Translations under genes and position numbers: made by a program
Part shown: positions 35,028 to 42,570 of the stretch, piece by piece
Layout of the letters: the number at the start of each line of letters is the position of its first letter
Position numbering within the stretch: position 1 is the first letter of the stretch
The notes under the pieces: generated by a model
Database searches by the model: none
The model's input: only the letters and a program-made list of their open reading frames with translations
What the model was told of the DNA's origin: nothing
Assembly: GCA_045546775.1 (NCBI GenBank)
Contig: JAZQDM010000028.1
Location: 91,191-155,190 of the forward strand
Reading direction: 5' to 3'
Source of the DNA: RGIG3002 sp045546775
GTDB lineage: Bacteria > Bacillota > Clostridia > Lachnospirales > Lachnospiraceae
Length of the DNA: 64,000 nucleotides

Positions 35028-36185
35028 ATGGTAACGATGGAAAAGAAGATAAAAAGGTTTGGCGAAATTGTTTTTTACATTGCACTTTCCCTGGAAATGT
35101 TATATGTCATTTTGGATAAAAGTGATTATATTTTGCCTTATGAGACGTGGTTGTTCCGACTTACGTTTGTGTTTTTTTGTATCAAAATTTTATGTTCCAA
35201 CTATACTGTGAAGCAGTGGTGTGTTATTTTTGCAATGGGAGCTTTGGGGATACTGTCCTTTTTGGCAACCGACAGAGAGGAAATTATTCGTGTCGTTGCA
35301 TTTCTCGCGGCGTTTAAAGGAATGGATTTAAAACGTGTACTGAAAGTGACATTTTACGAAAATCTGCTTGGCTGTCTTGCGATTGTCTTGCTTTCTGTAA
35401 CAGGGATATATGGCGAAGTTTCGGTAACCGGAATGTTTCGCGGCGGCGGTGTGGAAGAGACAAGATTTTGTCTCGGTATGGGGCATCCGAATGCGCTCCA
35501 CTGCATGGTGTTTGTTTTGCTTGTATTGGCAATGGCAATTTATTATGAAAAAATGAAATGGCATTCCTTTGTGTTGTTGCAGGCAGTAAATGTTGGCTTT
35601 TATTTATTGACGGATTCCAGAACCGGTATGCTGGTGGCAACCATTGCAGTTTTGTTTGGCGCTTTTTTGCGCTATGCGAAAAGACTCAGAGAAAAGAAAG
35701 TCTTGTATATTTTAGCCATTTGCCTTTTTGTTGCGCTTGTCTTGTTTACCGTTTTTATCAGTATGTATGGTGTCAGCATTCCGATTTTGCGACAGATTGA
35801 CATCCGCATAAACGGCAGATTCCAGTACGGAAAATCAGATGGTGGTATGCAGTTTTGGAGTTTGTTTTCAAACGCTGCCAATCAGGCTTATTTTGATATG
35901 GGCTTTATGCGCGTGTTTTACTGGTATGGCATTGTGCCCGGAATCGTGTATGTGCTTGCACATTGTGCGCTGATTTGGCGGTGCTATAAAGAAAAAGCAT
36001 ACGGTGCTTTTTTGACTGTGATGATGTTTGCCGTTTACACTTTTATTGAAGCTCATGCAGTATCGGTTTTTATCGGTAGAAATTTTGTACTGCTATTTAT
36101 GGGAGCAATGTGGTATACTGTGTTAGGACAAAAAGAGGAAAAGGAGATCGGATTATGCACAATATTAAACGCAAAAACAAGATGA
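35028..36185 (+). CDS. Wzy-like O-antigen/capsule repeat-unit polymerase
   Basis: A 385-residue protein with about ten membrane helices. The segments LGMGHPNALHCMVF near residue 145 and LLTDSRTGMLVA near residue 190 match the short conserved motifs of Gram-positive Wzy polymerases (a GHPN-type loop and a SRTG-type loop in the outer face). Wzy joins lipid-linked repeat units. ATG 35028 is taken as start; ATG 35037 is an alternative with a closer GGATGG. The gene end overlaps the next gene by 31 bases. The overall sequence is too variable for a substrate call. Confidence 0.68.
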   Translation: MVTMEKKIKRFGEIVFYIALSLEMLYVILDKSDYILPYETWLFRLTFVFFCIKILCSNYTVKQWCVIFAMGALGILSFLATDREEIIRVVAFLAAFKGMDLKRVLKVTFYENLLGCLAIVLLSVTGIYGEVSVTGMFRGGGVEETRFCLGMGHPNALHCMVFVLLVLAMAIYYEKMKWHSFVLLQAVNVGFYLLTDSRTGMLVATIAVLFGAFLRYAKRLREKKVLYILAICLFVALVLFTVFISMYGVSIPILRQIDIRINGRFQYGKSDGGMQFWSLFSNAANQAYFDMGFMRVFYWYGIVPGIVYVLAHCALIWRCYKEKAYGAFLTVMMFAVYTFIEAHAVSVFIGRNFVLLFMGAMWYTVLGQKEEKEIGLCTILNAKTR

Positions 36186-37579
36186 TAGAGATATATAGTC
36201 TTTTGTTTATTGATATGCTTGCTCTTGTTGTTTCCTATACGGCGGCATTGCTTGTCTATGCAGCTACAAGAGTTGAAATATATGATAATAACACGCATCA
36301 GATGGGGTACGTGTATTTGTTGCTGTTTTGTGTATTATACAGCGTATGTGTGGAAGGAAATCGCGATTTCTTCACAAGAGGTTATTACGTTGAGCTTGTG
36401 GCGATAGCAAAGTACACATTCACGTTGATGATTGGTCTTGTTATGGTTATGTTTTTTACAAAAGAGATTGCGCTTCTCTCACGTTTGATTTTTGCAATTT
36501 TTGCTGTATTTAATGTAATTGTGACATATATATTCCATATGATTTTTAAAAAGTTGATGCTGATCTATTACCGTAAGAGTTACGGAAGCAATAAGGTGAT
36601 GGTTATTACAACATCGGAGCGTGTAGCCGGTATCATCGAAGATTTGAGCGGTGAAGCAGCATGGAATGTACAGGTTGTGGCAGTGGCTCTTATGGATGAG
36701 GACAAGACCGGCGAAGAAATAAGCGGAATACCGGTTGTTGCAGGTGTGGACAATCTCTACGAAGTGAGCCGTCAGATGATATTGGACGAAGTGTTTATTG
36801 ATTTGCCGGATTATAGCAGAGACGATGCGAAAAAATTGATTGTAGCGTTTGAGAGCATGGGTGTTGTCTGCCATTATGCAGTGGATTTCTTTGAAGTAGA
36901 AAACGGCAGTGAACGAATGATTGAAAACTTTGCCGGACATCCGGTAGTATCATACTCTTTAAATTACTACGATGTGCGCAGATTGTTTATCAAACGTATT
37001 ATGGATATTGCAGGAGGGCTTGTTGGTCTTACACTGACGGCAATCATTACGCCGTTTGTGGCTTTGGCGATTAAGATTGAGTCTCCGGGACCGGTGTTCT
37101 TTTCGCAGGTCCGTGTTGGTAAAAACGGAAGAAGATTTAAAATTTACAAATTCCGTTCCATGTACATAGATGCGGAAGAACGAAAGAAAGAACTGATGGC
37201 GCAAAATGAGTTATCCGGTCCGATGTTCAAAATGGAAAACGACCCGCGTATTACAAAAGTTGGCAAGTTTATCCGTAAAACAAGTATTGATGAGACACCG
37301 CAGTTTTATAATATTTTGGTTGGTCATATGAGTCTTGTCGGTACAAGACCGCCCACAGAGGATGAATTCGAGCAGTACAGCTTATACTATAGGAGACGTT
37401 TGAGCATCACGCCGGGTCTTACCGGTATGTGGCAGGCAAACGGCCGCAGTGAAGTGACGGATTTTGACGATGTAGTGAAATATGATTTGGAATACATTGA
37501 CAATTGGTCTTTAGGATTGGATATTAAATTGTTATTTAAAACTTTTACAAGTGTACTATTTAGTAAAGGTGCAAAATAG
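36155..37579 (+). CDS. Polyprenyl glycosylphosphotransferase (WcaJ/CpsE type initiating transferase)
   Basis: The second initiating enzyme of the window, of the long form (474 residues). It has four to five N-terminal helices, a central CoA-binding-like Rossmann domain (MVITTSERVAGII near residue 150), and a C-terminal sugar transferase domain starting KRIMDIAGGLVG. That domain has KFRSMYIDAE, the TSIDETPQF catalytic segment and VGTRPPT near residue 394 (Thr replaces Pro of the usual GPRPP, a common Firmicute variant). It transfers sugar-1-phosphate to undecaprenyl phosphate. ATG 36155 is set by AAGGAG at 36141-36146; the frame is open from 36110. A different starter sugar from the PglC-like enzyme at 9873 is likely. 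Confidence 0.9.
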   Translation: MHNIKRKNKMIEIYSLLFIDMLALVVSYTAALLVYAATRVEIYDNNTHQMGYVYLLLFCVLYSVCVEGNRDFFTRGYYVELVAIAKYTFTLMIGLVMVMFFTKEIALLSRLIFAIFAVFNVIVTYIFHMIFKKLMLIYYRKSYGSNKVMVITTSERVAGIIEDLSGEAAWNVQVVAVALMDEDKTGEEISGIPVVAGVDNLYEVSRQMILDEVFIDLPDYSRDDAKKLIVAFESMGVVCHYAVDFFEVENGSERMIENFAGHPVVSYSLNYYDVRRLFIKRIMDIAGGLVGLTLTAIITPFVALAIKIESPGPVFFSQVRVGKNGRRFKIYKFRSMYIDAEERKKELMAQNELSGPMFKMENDPRITKVGKFIRKTSIDETPQFYNILVGHMSLVGTRPPTEDEFEQYSLYYRRRLSITPGLTGMWQANGRSEVTDFDDVVKYDLEYIDNWSLGLDIKLLFKTFTSVLFSKGAK

Positions 37580-37595
37580 GAGATAGAGGTAAGCA

Positions 37596-38510
37596 ATGGA
37601 AGAACAGTTTGTGATGAAAACGGCAGTTGCCATGATTATATTTAATCGTCCGGATACGACAAAGGAAGTATTTGAGGCAATCCGGCAGGCAAAACCGCCG
37701 AAGCTCTACATTATATCCGATGCACCGCGAGAAGGCAGAGAAGAAGAAAAGAAAAAAGTTGCGGAAACGCGGAGCTATGTGGAAGAGCATGTTGACTGGG
37801 AATGCGAAGTGATTAAAAATTATGCAGAGAGCAACATGGGGTGCAAAAAGCGTGTGGCGAGCGGCATTACATGGTTGTTTGAGCAGGAGGAGGCAGCGAT
37901 TATTTTAGAGGATGATTGCGTGCCGAAACAGGAATTTTTCCGCTATTGCCAAGAGATGCTCGAAAAATATAAAGATGACGAGAGCGTTTATATGGTTTCC
38001 GGAACGAACGATTTGCCGGGCTATGAAATAAAAGGAGATTATGCCTTTTCCCATTTTGCAAGTATTTGGGGATGGGCATCCTGGAGAAGAGCGTGGAGCA
38101 AACATTATGACATTCAAATGTCTGAATGGCCGAAAGTACGCGAAGATAAAAAACTTCGTCCGCTTTTTTCCAATGCATTGCAGTACAAACTGTTTGTAAG
38201 AGATGCGGATAAAATCCATGCAGGACTTGTAGATACATGGGATTTGCAATGGATTTTTACGATTTTGAACAACAACGGTGTGGGCATTACGCCGAAGGGC
38301 AATTTGATTCATAATATCGGGTGCGGAAGAGAAGATGCCACACATACAAAAGATAATTCCAGAGAAGTATCGGAATATGGCGAGTTCTCTTTCCCAATTA
38401 CTTTTTTGGATAAAGTGGAAATCGATAAAGTGTATGAAAAACATTACACAAAGAAATTTTATGGATTCAAGAGAGTGTTGAATGCGGTTATACAAAAAGT
38501 GAAGAGATAA
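37596..38510 (+). CDS. Glycosyltransferase family 2-like (GNT-I-like) protein
   Basis: A 304-residue GT-A protein: TAVAMIIFNRPDTTKEVFEA at the N-terminus, IILEDDCVPKQEFFRYC near residue 103 as the acidic metal site, and IWGWASWRRAW near residue 157. This is the pattern of the bacterial GNT-I-like group often annotated as hemolytic protein HlpA-like or sugar transferase. It is the last + strand gene before the strong terminator at 38510-38548. GGAGATAGAGG precedes ATG 37596. Donor unknown. Confidence 0.78.
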   Translation: MEEQFVMKTAVAMIIFNRPDTTKEVFEAIRQAKPPKLYIISDAPREGREEEKKKVAETRSYVEEHVDWECEVIKNYAESNMGCKKRVASGITWLFEQEEAAIILEDDCVPKQEFFRYCQEMLEKYKDDESVYMVSGTNDLPGYEIKGDYAFSHFASIWGWASWRRAWSKHYDIQMSEWPKVREDKKLRPLFSNALQYKLFVRDADKIHAGLVDTWDLQWIFTILNNNGVGITPKGNLIHNIGCGREDATHTKDNSREVSEYGEFSFPITFLDKVEIDKVYEKHYTKKFYGFKRVLNAVIQKVKR

Positions 38511-38548
38511 AAAAAAGTTTGGTCTATTGTGGAGACCAAACTTTTTTT
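38510..38548. terminator. Bidirectional intrinsic terminator
   Basis: A 16-base perfect inverted repeat (seven A, then GTTTGGTCT; loop ATTGTGG; AGACCAAAC, then seven T). It ends the long + strand operon whose last stop is at 38510, and on the minus strand it ends the convergent GT4 gene whose stop is at 38552-38554. Both orientations have a GC-containing stem and a T run. Confidence 0.93.
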
Positions 38549-38551
38549 GTC

Positions 38552-39784
38552 CTAATTTGTGTCATTGTATATTTCCATAAGCTTGTGGTAAACAACATCC
38601 TCGGTAAATTTTTGTTCAAAGGTTTGCATTGCATTTGCTTTCATGGCATGGAACGTTTCCACATCAAGGTGAGACATTTGCGCTATGGTACTGCGCAACG
38701 CATCCGCACTTCCGGTTTGGAACGTAAAGCCGTTTTGGCCGGAAACAATCGTTTCGGAAAGGTTTGGTGTATCGCTTGCTATGACGGGAGTTCCGCACGA
38801 GAGGCTCTCTACAATGGTCATAGGAAATCCTTCGTACCACAGGGAGGGGAATACTAACGCTTTTGCTTGCTGTAAGAAACATAACGTATTTTCGTGTGGT
38901 GTGAATCCGAGGCAAATTACGTTTTGCATCTTATGTTTTTCGATATATTGTTGAACAAGCTCTTCATCCGGCCCGGTTCCCAATATTATCAGTTGCTCGT
39001 CCGGTAATTGACGGAATGCATCCAATAGTACAAAAATGCCTTTGACATGCTCCAGTCTGGCAGCATAAATATAAAAAGAAAAAGGTTTGAGACGGTTTGC
39101 TGCAACAGGGGAAACTGTTTCCGATAACGCGCAATCGGATTTTTTGTTATTAGGTTTTACGGCAAGAAAATTCGGTTTTACAAAAATTTTTTCAGCCGGT
39201 ACAACGGTTGAAATTTTTTCTTTATTAAATTTTGTCAGTGCAAGGTAAGCGTCCGGTTTTTTGAAAGTGCCAAAAAGACGATGCACTTTTAAAGAGATTG
39301 CAACCATAGCCGTCTGGAGTTTGGAACCTCGGTAACAGCTGTGCTTTACCCCGCAGAAAAGACCGTTTTGTAAGCAGTCTTCGCATATGTGTCCGTCCCG
39401 ATAAAACAAGGCGTTGGGGCATACAAGCCGAAAATTGTGCAGCGTCTGTACAAGTTTTACCCGCTCTTTTTTTGCGGCATGGTACACGGAATAACTTACA
39501 AGAGGTAACGTGTTATGGACATGTACTACATCGATTTTGTTTTGTTGTATCAGAGCACGAACTTCACGATAGGTTTTTAAAGAAAAAACGGTAGTGAACG
39601 GAAGCAATAATTTTTGGAGTTTAGAAAACGTTTTCAATTCCTCATTTTTGCGCACGTAAAAAAACACACGATGCCCGTGTTTTTCTAAAAGAGAGGCATC
39701 CTGCTTTACAACCGTGTCTTCTCCGCCGGCATATTGATATTCATTATGAACAAGTAATACGTTCCACGATTTCTGGTTTGTCAT
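38552..39784 (-). CDS. Glycosyltransferase family 4 on the opposite strand
   Basis: A GT4 enzyme of 410 residues, the only single-gene minus-strand unit here. VLLVHNEYQYAGGEDTVV is the N-terminal loop; a cysteine cluster follows (CPNALFYRDGHICEDC, then LFCGVKHSC), a feature of one GT4 subgroup that may bind a metal; the donor site reads YEGFPMTIVESLSCGTPV. The start is the ATG read leftward from 39784, behind GGAGG (complement of 39789-39793); the longer frame to 39802 lacks such a site. It has its own promoter (39832-39861) and shares the terminator with the + strand operon, so it is transcribed independently. Confidence 0.85.
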   Translation of the reverse strand: MTNQKSWNVLLVHNEYQYAGGEDTVVKQDASLLEKHGHRVFFYVRKNEELKTFSKLQKLLLPFTTVFSLKTYREVRALIQQNKIDVVHVHNTLPLVSYSVYHAAKKERVKLVQTLHNFRLVCPNALFYRDGHICEDCLQNGLFCGVKHSCYRGSKLQTAMVAISLKVHRLFGTFKKPDAYLALTKFNKEKISTVVPAEKIFVKPNFLAVKPNNKKSDCALSETVSPVAANRLKPFSFYIYAARLEHVKGIFVLLDAFRQLPDEQLIILGTGPDEELVQQYIEKHKMQNVICLGFTPHENTLCFLQQAKALVFPSLWYEGFPMTIVESLSCGTPVIASDTPNLSETIVSGQNGFTFQTGSADALRSTIAQMSHLDVETFHAMKANAMQTFEQKFTEDVVYHKLMEIYNDTN

Positions 39785-39831
39785 AATTCCTCCGTTGTGC
39801 ATGGCCCTTGTAAAGTCTTAATTATTCGTAC

Positions 39832-39861
39832 ATTGTATCATGTATTTTGCAGAAATGTCTA
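39832..39861 (-). promoter_or_regulatory. Promoter for the minus-strand GT4 gene
   Basis: Read on the minus strand, TAGACA (complement of 39856-39861) and TACAAT (complement of 39832-39837) are 18 bases apart, with TG one base before the -10 box. The GT4 ATG lies about 45 bases downstream. It overlaps the divergent + strand promoter, so the two may compete for polymerase. Confidence 0.65.
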
Positions 39862-39875
39862 TAGTGTGATATAAT
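39847..39875 (+). promoter_or_regulatory. Promoter for the second + strand operon
   Basis: TTGCAG (39847-39852) and a consensus TATAAT (39870-39875) are 17 bases apart, with an extended TG at 39867-39868. The expected start of transcription is near 39882, at the beginning of the structured leader. This is one of the best promoter matches in the window and marks the start of the operon that runs to 49908. Confidence 0.8.
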
Positions 39876-39938
39876 AACCAAAGTATGGGTTTTTCTGCCC
39901 ATTTTTAGGAACAATAAGAAGAAAAAACTTTGGTTTTT
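39876..39938 (+). promoter_or_regulatory. Structured leader with nested inverted repeats
   Basis: AACCAAAGT (39876-39884) and ACTTTGGTT (39927-39935) form a perfect 9-base inverted repeat around a 42-base interior, and the second arm continues into TTT. Inside, ATGGG (39885-39889) and CCCAT (39898-39902) form a small hairpin followed by TTTT. The inner element looks like a weak terminator. The first outer arm overlaps the predicted transcription start, so from this promoter only part of the outer stem would be in the RNA. An attenuation role is possible but unproven. Confidence 0.4.
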
Positions 39939-39963
39939 GCGAAATAACCGTTTTAGAACAGAA

Positions 39964-40788
39964 ATGGAATCAATGATGATGAAGAAGAATCCTCTTTTTT
40001 CGATTATTACACCGGTATATAATTGTGAAAACTATATCGAACAATGTATTTTGTCCATCCGGAATCAGCAATATACGAATTTTGAGCATATTATTGTTGA
40101 CGGCGGTTCGACGGACGGAACACTTGACATTATTAAAAAGTATGCAGGAACGTATCCGATGCGCTATGTATCCGAAAAAGATAACGGTATGTATGACGCT
40201 ATCAACAAAGGCTTTGCGATGGCAAAGGGCGATATTTTTTGCTGGTTGAATGCGGATGACTGTTATATGCCGCATGCCTTACAGCTTGTGGCGGAAGCCT
40301 TTGTGCAAAAAAATGTGGCATGGGTGACCGGAATTCCGGCGGTGTTTGTGGAAGGCGAAACGGATGGCGGCACACAGTATGTCATGACGGACATGCCCTT
40401 TTTGTATGCCAGAAGCTATTTGAAAAAAGGCTATTATGAAGGCAGATTGTTAGGATTTATCCAACAGGAATCGACTTTCTGGAGCAGCGAACTTTGGGAA
40501 AAAGCAGGTCCCATACCGGACACATATAAATATGCAGGAGATCATTATTTGTGGAAACAATTTGCAAAATATGAGCCTTTGTATACAATCAATTCGATTG
40601 TTGCAAATTTCCGCGTACACAAAGAACAAAAAACAGCTCAGATGGATCGGTATTATGCAGAAATCGGGAAAAAGACGTGGAAGTATAAAGTACTTCGCAG
40701 ACCCCTTAAAGCATCCCTTTCGCTGTATCAAATTTTGTTTTACAAGAAACGTATGATTGATGCAAGAGAGCTTATCGGGATAAAATGA
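39964..40788 (+). CDS. Glycosyltransferase family 2 (WcaA-like)
   Basis: A GT-A glycosyltransferase: PLFSIITPVYNCENYIEQCI, VDGGSTDGTLDII, EKDNGMYDAINKG and CWLNADD as the metal-binding acidic motif near residue 100. ATG 39964 is used, but ATGs at 39973, 39976 and 39979 are equally possible because no clear ribosome binding site stands out; the in-frame TTG at 39937 lies inside the leader repeat and is unlikely. It is the first gene of the second + strand operon and paralogous to the GT2 genes at 44169 and 62234. Donor unknown. Confidence 0.85.
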   Translation: MESMMMKKNPLFSIITPVYNCENYIEQCILSIRNQQYTNFEHIIVDGGSTDGTLDIIKKYAGTYPMRYVSEKDNGMYDAINKGFAMAKGDIFCWLNADDCYMPHALQLVAEAFVQKNVAWVTGIPAVFVEGETDGGTQYVMTDMPFLYARSYLKKGYYEGRLLGFIQQESTFWSSELWEKAGPIPDTYKYAGDHYLWKQFAKYEPLYTINSIVANFRVHKEQKTAQMDRYYAEIGKKTWKYKVLRRPLKASLSLYQILFYKKRMIDARELIGIK

Positions 40789-40813
40789 CAGTGACAGGTG
40801 AGGAAAACAATAG

Positions 40814-42553
40814 ATGGAAAGCAAAAAGAATCTTCTTTCAAAAATATGGTATTTGATTGATGGCAAAAGAAAATTGCAGACAATATTTATTCTGTTTCTT
40901 ATTGTAGTAAGTGCAGGAGCAGAGTTAATCGGTGTGTCCATTATTTTGCCGGTTATCAATCTGATAATGGGTGAAGGAAGCCCGGAAGACAACTTGTATT
41001 GCAGAATTATAATGCGCGTGTTTGGATTGGAAGACAGTGCAAATATCGCCATTGCGTTGCTTATGATAACGATTGTTATCTATATTTTAAAAAATGCATA
41101 TTTGGCGTGGATGTATGGTTATATTTACCGCTATGCCATGAACGTACGTCGCGGTTTTGCCATGAAACTTTTAAATTCCTATATGGGGCAGCCGTATGCG
41201 TTTTTTGTGAAGAGAAAAACTTCTGATTTGATCCGTAGCGTCAACGAAGATACGGCTAATGTGTATGAAGTAATTTACAGTCTCTGTATTGTAGTGGCAC
41301 ATGCGGTAACAGCTGCTTTTATAGCAGGCTTTTTGGCGGTGACAAACGTTGTCATGACGCTTGTCGTTGTGGTGGCACTTGTGGTAGGTGCAGGCGGCAT
41401 TATCAAAATATTGCAGCGTTCCACACGCAGATTCGGAAAAGCTAATCAAGATTATGTGGCATCTTTAATTAAATATTTGCAGCAGGCATTTGAAGGCATA
41501 AAAGAAATCAAAGTGCTCAATACAGAAAAGTATTTTTCGGACATGTATGATAACGTTTATAAAGGATATGCGGATAACAACCGCAAATTCCGTGTTGCCA
41601 ATATGTTGCCGAAGTATTTGATAGAAACGGTTGTGATAGCCGGTATTATGATTTATTTGGCATTCAATATTCAGTTTAATGAAAATTACATGAGTATTGT
41701 GCCGCAACTGGCGGTTTTTGTTACGGCAGCTTACAAGTTGCTTCCCACTATGAACAACTTGTATACGTATTTGAATTCCATACAGTATTACAGAGCATCT
41801 GTTGATTTGCTTTACAGAGACATCAAAGAAGTAGAAAGTTTTGTTGAGGCGGCAAACACAGAGGATGCGACCAAGGAACTTCCTTTCGAAAAGGAAATTA
41901 CAATGGAAGATGTCGATTTTACGTATGACGGCGCAGAGCAGGAAGTGTTAAAACATGTTTCTTTGACAATCAAAAAAGGGCAGTCCGTGGCACTGGTCGG
42001 TGCATCCGGAGGCGGAAAGACAACTACGGCGGACTTGCTTCTTGGATTGCAGGAGCCATCCGGCGGTACGATTAAAGTGGACGGCAAAAACATTGCGGAC
42101 CATATGGGTGCGTGGCACAAAAAAATCGGTTATATTCCGCAAAGCATTTTCCTGATTGATGATTCCATCCGAAGCAATGTAGCCTTTGGTATTCCAAAAG
42201 AGGAAATCGATGAGGAAAAAATATGGAAAGCACTGGACGATGCCTGCCTGAAAGAATTTGTAGAAAGTCTTCCGCAAAAACTGGATACACCGGTAGGCGA
42301 GCGTGGCGTTTGTATTTCCGGAGGTCAGAGACAAAGAATCGGCATCGCAAGAGCTTTGTACCGAGATCCGGAAGTGTTGTTTTTTGACGAAGCAACTTCG
42401 GCATTGGACAATGAAACAGAAAAAGAAGTTATGAAGGCAATTGACGGGCTTCACGGCAAGCGAACGATGTTGATGATTGCCCACAGACTTTCCACAATAG
42501 AAAATTGCGATGTGATTTACAGAGTGGAAAACGGAAAAATAGAAAAACAGTAA
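40814..42553 (+). CDS. ABC-type lipid-linked oligosaccharide flippase (PglK/MsbA-like), copy 2
   Basis: A half-size ABC exporter of 579 residues, homologous and equal in length to the one at 23608. It has six helices, then an ATPase with GASGGGKTT (Walker A, near 395), YIPQSIFLIDD, ISGGQRQR (signature, near 501; Ile replaces the usual Leu) and VLFFDEATSALD. Both copies share EIKVLN/DVKVLH-type coupling segments, as PglK does. It is the second gene of its operon and likely flips that operon's own lipid-linked glycan. The next frame starts inside its 3' end, but the likely start lies 17 bases past its stop. Confidence 0.85.
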   Translation: MESKKNLLSKIWYLIDGKRKLQTIFILFLIVVSAGAELIGVSIILPVINLIMGEGSPEDNLYCRIIMRVFGLEDSANIAIALLMITIVIYILKNAYLAWMYGYIYRYAMNVRRGFAMKLLNSYMGQPYAFFVKRKTSDLIRSVNEDTANVYEVIYSLCIVVAHAVTAAFIAGFLAVTNVVMTLVVVVALVVGAGGIIKILQRSTRRFGKANQDYVASLIKYLQQAFEGIKEIKVLNTEKYFSDMYDNVYKGYADNNRKFRVANMLPKYLIETVVIAGIMIYLAFNIQFNENYMSIVPQLAVFVTAAYKLLPTMNNLYTYLNSIQYYRASVDLLYRDIKEVESFVEAANTEDATKELPFEKEITMEDVDFTYDGAEQEVLKHVSLTIKKGQSVALVGASGGGKTTTADLLLGLQEPSGGTIKVDGKNIADHMGAWHKKIGYIPQSIFLIDDSIRSNVAFGIPKEEIDEEKIWKALDDACLKEFVESLPQKLDTPVGERGVCISGGQRQRIGIARALYRDPEVLFFDEATSALDNETEKEVMKAIDGLHGKRTMLMIAHRLSTIENCDVIYRVENGKIEKQ

Positions 42554-42570
42554 AGGTTTTAGAGTTTGTG

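Noticed and set aside
39937..39963. TTG at 39937 as start of the GT2 protein.
   Set aside because: It lies at the end of the leader inverted repeat, has no ribosome binding site and adds residues not seen in GT2 starts.
42505..42570. Start of the Capsule_synth-like gene inside the ABC transporter gene at 42505.
   Set aside because: The 22 extra residues come from another frame of the conserved ABC C-terminus and no ribosome binding site is present; ATG 42571 after the ABC stop is preferred.
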